NCBI RefSeq assembly: GCF_041431415.1
Contig: NZ_CP107845.1
Coordinates: 7,812,001 to 7,876,000 of the forward strand
Source: Streptomyces sp. NBC_00513
Lineage (GTDB): Bacteria > Actinomycetota > Actinomycetes > Streptomycetales > Streptomycetaceae
Direction of reading: 5' to 3'
Length of the DNA: 64,000 nucleotides
In this document: piece after piece, positions 61,836-64,000 of the stretch
Position numbering within the stretch: position 1 is the stretch's first letter
Layout: every line of letters begins with the position of its first letter
Notes under the pieces: model-generated
What the model saw: only the letters and a program-made list of their open reading frames with translations
Told to the model about the DNA's origin: nothing
The model's database searches: none
Program-made: the position numbers and the translations under genes

Positions 61836-62718
61836 TGATCGTTTCAGAATGAGGTGTGGAGCCGTCTCAAGCAGATGATGCTGCAGGCGAGTTGGAGGAG
61901 AACCAAGTGGAGGGCGGTGCGTGTCTCGTAGCGGATGCGGAGTCGTTGAACCGGTGGAGCCAGGCGAAGGTTCGCTCGACGACCCAGTGGGTCTTGCCCA
62001 GGCCGGGTCCGTGGAGGGTGCCCCGGCGGGCGATCTCGGGTGTGATCCCGCGAGCCCGAATCAGGCGTCGGTACTTGTCGAAGTCGTAGCCGCGGTCGGC
62101 GAAGAGTCGGCGTGGCCGTGACGTGGCCGTCCTCGCAGGCCGCGGATGTGGGGTATCGCGTCGAGCAGGGGCATGAGTTGGGTGACGTCGTGGCGGTTTC
62201 CGCTGGTCAGTGAGACGGAGAGGGGTGTGCTGTGGCGGTCGACGATGAGGTGGTGCTTGCTGCCCGGGCGTGTGCGGTCGACCGGCGAAGGTCCGGTGTG
62301 AGCCCCCCTTTGAGGGCTCTGACGTGCGAGGCGTCGAACGAGGCGTCATCCAGGTCCAGCAGCCCAGCGGTCCGCAGCTCGGTCAGGAGGACCTCGTGGA
62401 GGCGGGGCCACACGCCTGCCTCGGTCCAGTCCTGAAGCCGCCGCCCGGCCGTCACACCACTGCAACCGAACCGCTCGGCGGGAACATCCCGCCAGCTCAC
62501 TCCCTTGCACAGCACGTAAACAATGGCCCGCAGAGCGGCACGGTCCTCAACCGGCAACCGCCCGGGATACCGAAACCGCCTGGCCGGCCGCTCCGACAAC
62601 AACGGCACCACACGTTCCCACAGGTCATCAGGCACGAGATCAGCAGACACACCACCGATCCTGCCGACACCACACCCAACTACCCAGCCCCACAACGAGA
62701 CTCATTCTGAGACGATCA
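61836..62718 (-). mobile_element. IS5-family insertion element (about 880 bp)
   Basis: Both ends carry the inverted repeat TGATCG(T/C)(T)TCAGAATGAG (61836-61853 and, reversed, 62701-62718; 17 of 18 match). A TA at each outer side may be the target duplication. Between them lies one transposase gene on the minus strand, damaged by frameshifts. The element separates the bacteriocin-type locus from the RHS fragment. Confidence 0.8.
61844..62650 (-). pseudogene. IS5-family transposase, two parts with frameshifts
   Basis: The first part (from GTG 62650: DLVPDDLWERVVPLLSERPA, YVLCKGVSWRDVPAERFGCS, LLDLDDASFDASHVRALKGG with the first catalytic Asp) reaches an AAAGGGGGG run where a -1 slip leads to the second part (SKHHLIVDRHSTPLSVSLTS, GNRHDVTQLMPLLDAIP), the usual way this group makes its full protein. 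Beyond that, one indel near 62115 precedes RRLFADRGYDFDKYRRLI, and a missing base near 61955 precedes RLRIRYETRTALHLVLLQLA. The last two changes make it inactive. Confidence 0.78.
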
Positions 62719-63488
62719 ATACGTCGGAACCGACGGCAAGCAATGTGGTCTCCACGCTCGCCGCTGACGGCACCTCGGTCTCCTCGTCCCGCGTGTACGA
62801 CGCCTTCGGCAATGTCACCGCGTCGGCGAGCACCAACCCCTCCCTCGGCTACCAGTCGGGCTGGACGGACAACAGCACCGGCGAAGTCAACATGACCGTC
62901 CGCTGGTACCAGCCCGGAACCGGGAGCTTCACCAGCCGCGACACCTGGCAACTCGACCCGAACCCCTCGGCGCAGGCGAACCGCTACACCTACGCCAACG
63001 CCAGCCCCCTCAACGGCACCGACCCCACGGGGCACAGGGTCGAAATGGGAGGTGGCAGCGGCAGTGCCGGCGTCTACATGGGATGGTTCAGCCAGTCCTC
63101 AGGCCCGCACGTCGGAGGAGTCATCAGGGCGGCGCTCGGCCAGTTTTCGTACCAGGGCGTCCTGTGGATCTACGACTCCAGCACGGGTAGTCAGGACCGG
63201 GCCGCGATGAGCCGCGGCTACGACGATTCGCAGGAGAAGCGCCAACGATTCCGATACCACGGTGGCGGTGGCGGCGGGGGAGGGGCGGCAACGGACCCAG
63301 GACCAGGCCAAGGTCCAACCCCAGGCCCCACCCGAACCCTCCGCGACCCAAGCCGAAGCCCAAGCCGCCCATCGACCAACACCCACGACGGCCAGAAACC
63401 CATCCCAGCCCCGGACCTGCCACCGATCCTCCCGATACTCGTGGGTGGCGCTGCCACGGTGCTCTCCGAGGCAACAGCTGCTGACTAG
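62719..63488 (+). pseudogene. C-terminal fragment of an RHS-repeat protein, cut at both ends by IS elements
   Basis: The frame reads NVVSTLAADGTSVSSSRVYD, AFGNVTASASTNPSLGYQSG, the RHS core region GEVNMTVRWYQPGTGSFTSR and RYTYANASPLNGTDPTGH, the boundary after which variable toxin tips begin. The tip (about 155 residues, Gly/Pro/Asp-rich after residue 75 of it, starting RVEMGGGSGSAGVYMGWF) has no recognised toxin domain. The 5' end is lost at the IS5 element. The stop TAG belongs to the CTAG target of the IS701 element, so the true C-terminus may be missing too. Confidence 0.72.
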
Positions 63489-64000
63489 TACTGCAATCAC
63501 ACTTGTGTGTGGTTGAGTTGGTGTGTGACTGAGCTCGGGGTGGGGTTGGTTGAGGAGTGGGACGGGGTGCTGGCCGGGCTGCATGCCCGGTTCGCATCGC
63601 GTTTCGTGAGGTCGGAGCCGCGGGGTCGGGCGCTTGCGTATATGCGGGGTCTGATCGCGCCGTTGGAGCGGAAGAACGGCTGGACTCTGGCGGAACGGGC
63701 GGGTGACCGGCTACCGATCGGGATGCAGCGCCTGCTGGGCGAGGCGGACTGGGACGCGGAAGCGGTCCGTGACGACGTGCGGGACTACGTCGTCGAGACC
63801 ATCGGCGACAAGGGTGCGGTCCTGATCGGCGACGACACCGGCTTCCTGAAGAAGGGCGTGCGCTCGGCAGGCGTCCAGCGGCAGTATTCCGGCACCGCCG
63901 GACGTACCGAAAACTGCCAGGTCGGCACGTTCCTGGCCTATGCCTCGCCCAAGGGGCGGGCCCTGATTGACCGGGAACTGTATCTGCCCGCCTCGTGGAC
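63489..64000 (+). mobile_element. IS701-family element (left end and part)
   Basis: The element begins right after CTAG (63485-63488), the known target of IS701-type elements. Its left end TACTGCAATCACACTTG lies at 63489. The transposase gene follows and runs past the window edge. Confidence 0.75.
63525..64000 (+). CDS. IS701-family transposase (N-terminal part)
   Basis: A GTG start gives [20 protein letters not shown], then [40 protein letters not shown] and [20 protein letters not shown] with the first catalytic Asp of the DDE triad, and [20 protein letters not shown]. This is the standard IS701 (SRSO17-type) transposase. Intact as far as it can be seen. The C-terminal two-thirds are outside the window. 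Confidence 0.88.
   Translation, partial: MTELGVGLVEEWDGVLAGLHARFASRFVRSEPRGRALAYMRGLIAPLERKNGWTLAERAGDRLPIGMQRLLGEADWDAEAVRDDVRDYVVETIGDKGAVLIGDDTGFLKKGVRSAGVQRQYSGTAGRTENCQVGTFLAYASPKGRALIDRELYLPASW

Noticed and set aside
1..64000. tRNA, rRNA, riboswitch or CRISPR array
   Set aside because: No cloverleaf-like GTTCRANNC arm, rRNA core sequence, aptamer or regularly spaced direct repeats were noticed while reading. A covariance-model search was not possible here.

Overview
The window is very GC-rich actinomycete DNA, most likely from a Streptomyces chromosome (possibly an arm). Signs are the strong GC bias at third codon positions, frequent GTG and TTG starts, GGAGG-type ribosome sites, leaderless promoters, Tat and lipoprotein signals, LAxTG/LPxTG wall anchors, FHA, SARP and anti-sigma-type ATP-binding proteins, and IS701/IS5/IS630 elements. 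No rRNA, tRNA or CRISPR array was seen. Species cannot be told from the sequence.

Layout. 1-3108: a minus-strand trio (zinc alcohol dehydrogenase cut by the window edge, class III aminotransferase, GT2 glycosyltransferase). 3717-11329: secreted galactan-degrading enzymes with lectin domains (GH43 exo-beta-1,3-galactanase type, GH30 endo-beta-1,6-galactanase type) and an orphan sugar-binding lipoprotein. 11670-16593: a compact CoA-linked dicarboxylate unit (CitE-like lyase, MatC-like carrier, CaiB/BaiF CoA-transferase, LysR regulator, MaoC hydratase) that fits itaconate/citramalate breakdown. 16778-25140: small regulators, an MFS pump and many broken fragments (ROK, EboE, phosphatase, IS630). 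25144-41722: a sortase-anchored polysaccharide-lyase-like protein, a very large GH2 enzyme, and a sugar-acid unit (SDR, DapA-family, IlvD/Edd-family, FadR-type GntR, damaged KDPG aldolase, KDG kinase, lactonase remnant), followed by an FHA protein and a second lyase-like anchored protein. 42514-53840: HAD and NUDIX proteins, a peptidoglycan-binding protein, a broken Na+/H+ antiporter, a DHA2 MFS pump, a SARP remnant and an HxlR regulator. 54814-61684: an eight-gene operon plus a LuxR regulator that looks like a circular-bacteriocin locus. 61836-64000: an IS5-type element, an RHS fragment and the start of an IS701 element.

How it fits together. GH43, GH30 and GH2 enzymes plus two wall-anchored lyase-like proteins would strip plant type II arabinogalactan or a related acidic galactan outside the cell. 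The IlvD/DapA/SDR and KDG-kinase genes would burn the released galactose or arabinose as sugar acids. Three copies of one inverted repeat lie at the divergent GntR/dehydratase promoter, at the KDPG-aldolase/KDG-kinase promoter and just upstream of the GH2 gene, which suggests that the GntR protein ties the extracellular and intracellular steps together.

The most exciting unit is 54814-61684: a 93-residue precursor with an AS-48-like basic C-terminus, a SpoIIM/DUF95 membrane protein, two more small membrane proteins, two ABC ATPases, two permeases and a LuxR regulator. The window also carries an unusual number of gene fossils, several made by clean internal deletions, so it looks like a region under active decay.
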